A stretch of 5,352 nt of DNA from an uncultured Dorea sp. (GTDB taxonomy: Bacteria > Bacillota > Clostridia > Lachnospirales > Lachnospiraceae), in contig CAJUBG010000106.1 of NCBI GenBank assembly GCA_910584575.1, forward strand, positions 1 to 5,352, read 5' to 3'. How positions within the stretch are numbered: the stretch's first letter is position 1; the number at the start of each line of letters is the position of its first letter. Positions 3,610 to 5,352 of this stretch are shown piece after piece. The translations under genes and the position numbers were made by a program. The notes beneath the pieces were generated by a model. That model was not told the DNA's origin, did not search any database, and was given only the letters and a program-made list of their open reading frames with translations.

Positions 3610-5352
3610 TCATACTTTCTCCGCAATCCGCCCGCTTCTATACGCACGAAGGAGTACCTCCAAATCCGCAATCTGTTCCCTTAAGTCCCGTCCTACATCC
3701 GTGTCGCCTACCAGCTTCCTCTCCAGCACCCGATTTACGATCACACTGTCCGAATGGATATCGCTCTCCTTCTCAATAGCCGCCTCCGTAGACTCAAAAG
3801 GCTCATGGGCAACCAGAATCAATCCATAAGAATTAGAGATAAGCGTATACCCTGCAATCCCCGTCTCCTTCTGGTACGCCTTGGAGAAGCCCCCGTCAAT
3901 AACCATAACCTTGCCGCCGCATTTCACCGGGTTCTCACCGTTCTTACTCTTGACCGGAACATGGCCGTTGACTATATGGGTTTCCTCCGAAGGCAGCCCA
4001 AATTCCTTCAGGATTCCGTTCACCACTTCCTCCTCCTCCAAAAGGCTGTAATAGGGATTCTTCTTCTCCTTGTGGGTCTCCTTCTCTGCAAGGAAATACC
4101 TCTCAAACGTGGCCATCTTATCCTTTCCAAACAGCGGAGAGCCTTCGCTTAACCAGATATACCACATCATATCCTTGCCCCTCTCCCGTTCCTCGTCGTC
4201 CAACGCATGGAAGCCCTTTCTCACATAGCTCTCCAGAATCTCATACAGGCTCTTTCCCTGGTATGACTTCCCGTAAATGCACACAGACTTCAGGCTTCCG
4301 TCCTCATTTAGCGGAACGCACCCATGGTAAAGCAGGTTATTGTTATACACCTTGTACAGGGCGCCTTTATTCAGCAGGAAACGCATATGCCTCTGCAATT
4401 TCTCACAATTTAAAAACGCCTGCTCAAGCCGTTCCATAATGTCTTCTTCTTCCTTGGTCAGCTTATAGGGATTCTTGGGGTCAATGGTCGGGAAATTCTT
4501 ATCCAACAGTTCGTAGGTCTTGCCCTCAATCTCAATAGTGCCCTTCTCATAGTCAATATGGTGCAGGAGATTGCGGTCCTCCATCTTAAAGCCCGGATTC
4601 TTCTTAATAATCTGTCCCTCCACCTTGAACTGAATCACAGAAATCGCCTTGTGCATCTTGATATCCATCAGCGTCTCATTCTTTCCATGGCCGGAATCTC
4701 CCTTGAGCTGGAAGCATTTACAAGGGTCGTCCTTATAGGTATTCAATGCAAATGTAGCCAGAGGAAGCAGATTAATTCCATACCCCTCCTCTAAAATATC
4801 CAGATTACCGTATCTTGCACAGATTCGTATTACATTGGCAATACATCCCCTCTGGCCTGCCGCAGCCCCCATCCACAGCACGTCATGGTTTCCCCACTGT
4901 ATATCCACAGAATGGTACTTCATTAATTTATCCATAATAATATGAGGCCCCGGCCCTCTGTCGTAGATATCCCCCACAATATGGAGATGGTCCACCGTAA
5001 GCCTCTGAATCAGCTCGCTTAAGGCAATGATAAACTTCTCCGCCTTCCCGATTCTGATAATCGTGCTCACAATAGAATTATAGTACGAGCCTTTATCCAT
5101 GATATCCGCCTTCTCTGTGATCAACTCCTCAATCACATAGGCAAAATCCTCCGGCAGAGACTTTCTCACCTTGGAACGGGTGTATTTGCTCGCCGCCCGC
5201 TTGCTGATCTCAATCAGACGGTACAGAGTAATCTTGTACCAGTCCTCCATGTTGTCTTCTTCCCTCTTAATCCTGTCCATCTTCTCCTTCGGATAATAAA
5301 TAAGAGTAGCAAGAGCCTGTTTGGTCCTGCTACTCATAGTATTCCCGAAGAC
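3610..5352 (-). CDS. fbp: Class III fructose-1,6-bisphosphatase, N terminus cut by the window edge
   Basis: This enzyme hydrolyses fructose-1,6-bisphosphate to fructose-6-phosphate and phosphate in gluconeogenesis and is the Firmicute-type FBPase with a calcineurin-like metallophosphatase core. The window shows 580 residues. Counted from the edge, metal-site motifs are GDIYDRG (127-133), GNHD (154-157) and NGHVP (462-466), with further family-typical YHGCVP (342-347) and DGGFSKAYQ (486-494). The first metal motif (DLHGE type) and about 80-90 N-terminal residues should lie beyond position 5352. The ATG at 5337 should not be taken as the start: the reading frame is open upstream and the codons read VFGNT before MSSRTKQALATLIYYP, which matches the internal family segment FGNTLSxxxKxxLATLIYYP. 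No ribosome site precedes that ATG. The rest of the gene is intact, with no frameshift or missing motif seen. It converges on the ATPase gene. Confidence 0.95.
   Translation of the reverse strand, partial: VFGNTMSSRTKQALATLIYYPKEKMDRIKREEDNMEDWYKITLYRLIEISKRAASKYTRSKVRKSLPEDFAYVIEELITEKADIMDKGSYYNSIVSTIIRIGKAEKFIIALSELIQRLTVDHLHIVGDIYDRGPGPHIIMDKLMKYHSVDIQWGNHDVLWMGAAAGQRGCIANVIRICARYGNLDILEEGYGINLLPLATFALNTYKDDPCKCFQLKGDSGHGKNETLMDIKMHKAISVIQFKVEGQIIKKNPGFKMEDRNLLHHIDYEKGTIEIEGKTYELLDKNFPTIDPKNPYKLTKEEEDIMERLEQAFLNCEKLQRHMRFLLNKGALYKVYNNNLLYHGCVPLNEDGSLKSVCIYGKSYQGKSLYEILESYVRKGFHALDDEERERGKDMMWYIWLSEGSPLFGKDKMATFERYFLAEKETHKEKKNPYYSLLEEEEVVNGILKEFGLPSEETHIVNGHVPVKSKNGENPVKCGGKVMVIDGGFSKAYQKETGIAGYTLISNSYGLILVAHEPFESTEAAIEKESDIHSDSVIVNRVLERKLVGDTDVGRDLREQIADLEVLLRAYRSGRIAEKV

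Noticed and set aside
3754..4794. Plus-strand open frames within the FBPase gene
   Set aside because: They are antisense to an intact, motif-complete enzyme and lack start signals.

Overview
The window looks like chromosomal DNA from a low-to-moderate-GC anaerobic Firmicute, most likely a Lachnospiraceae-type gut clostridium. This is inferred from strong AGGAG-type ribosome sites, sigma-A promoters with exact 17-bp spacing, a class III fructose-1,6-bisphosphatase, a bacterial HdrB-like protein and Rex-like operators. I see no rRNA, tRNA, CRISPR array, insertion sequence or integrase.

Layout from left to right. (1) Bases 1-74, minus strand: the first 24 codons of a heterodisulfide-reductase-B-like (CCG-domain) protein. 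It has its own promoter, and a 10-bp inverted repeat brackets the -10 box. (2) 206-1153, minus: a complete LDH-clade lactate/malate dehydrogenase. It has a good promoter, two tandem Rex-like palindromes and a structured leader. Its substrate-specificity position is Arg, as in malate dehydrogenases, rather than the Gln of lactate dehydrogenases. (3) 1445-1636, minus: a 63-residue orphan protein with its own promoter, ribosome site and terminator. (4) 1790-2140, minus: a small Asn/Asp/Gly-rich lipoprotein with its own terminator. (5) 2338-3588, plus: an AAA-like ATPase of the group that normally carries a C-terminal PD-(D/E)XK-type nuclease domain. Here that domain seems to have been lost by an internal in-frame deletion that spared the extreme C terminus. 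(6) A strong hairpin at 3573-3602 overlaps the ATPase stop codon and separates it from (7) 3610-5352, minus: class III fructose-1,6-bisphosphatase, cut at its N terminus by the window edge.

Most genes here are single transcription units, each with its own promoter or terminator. The metabolic theme is fermentation and redox balance plus gluconeogenesis: an NAD-linked 2-hydroxyacid dehydrogenase under probable NADH/NAD control, an HdrB-like redox subunit, and FBPase. FBPase consumes fructose-1,6-bisphosphate, the usual allosteric activator of Firmicute LDHs, and the effector-site residues are conserved in this dehydrogenase. I found no clearly new multi-gene system. The points most worth checking are the Arg specificity switch, the paired Rex sites, the nuclease-less ATPase and the palindrome over the hdrB promoter.
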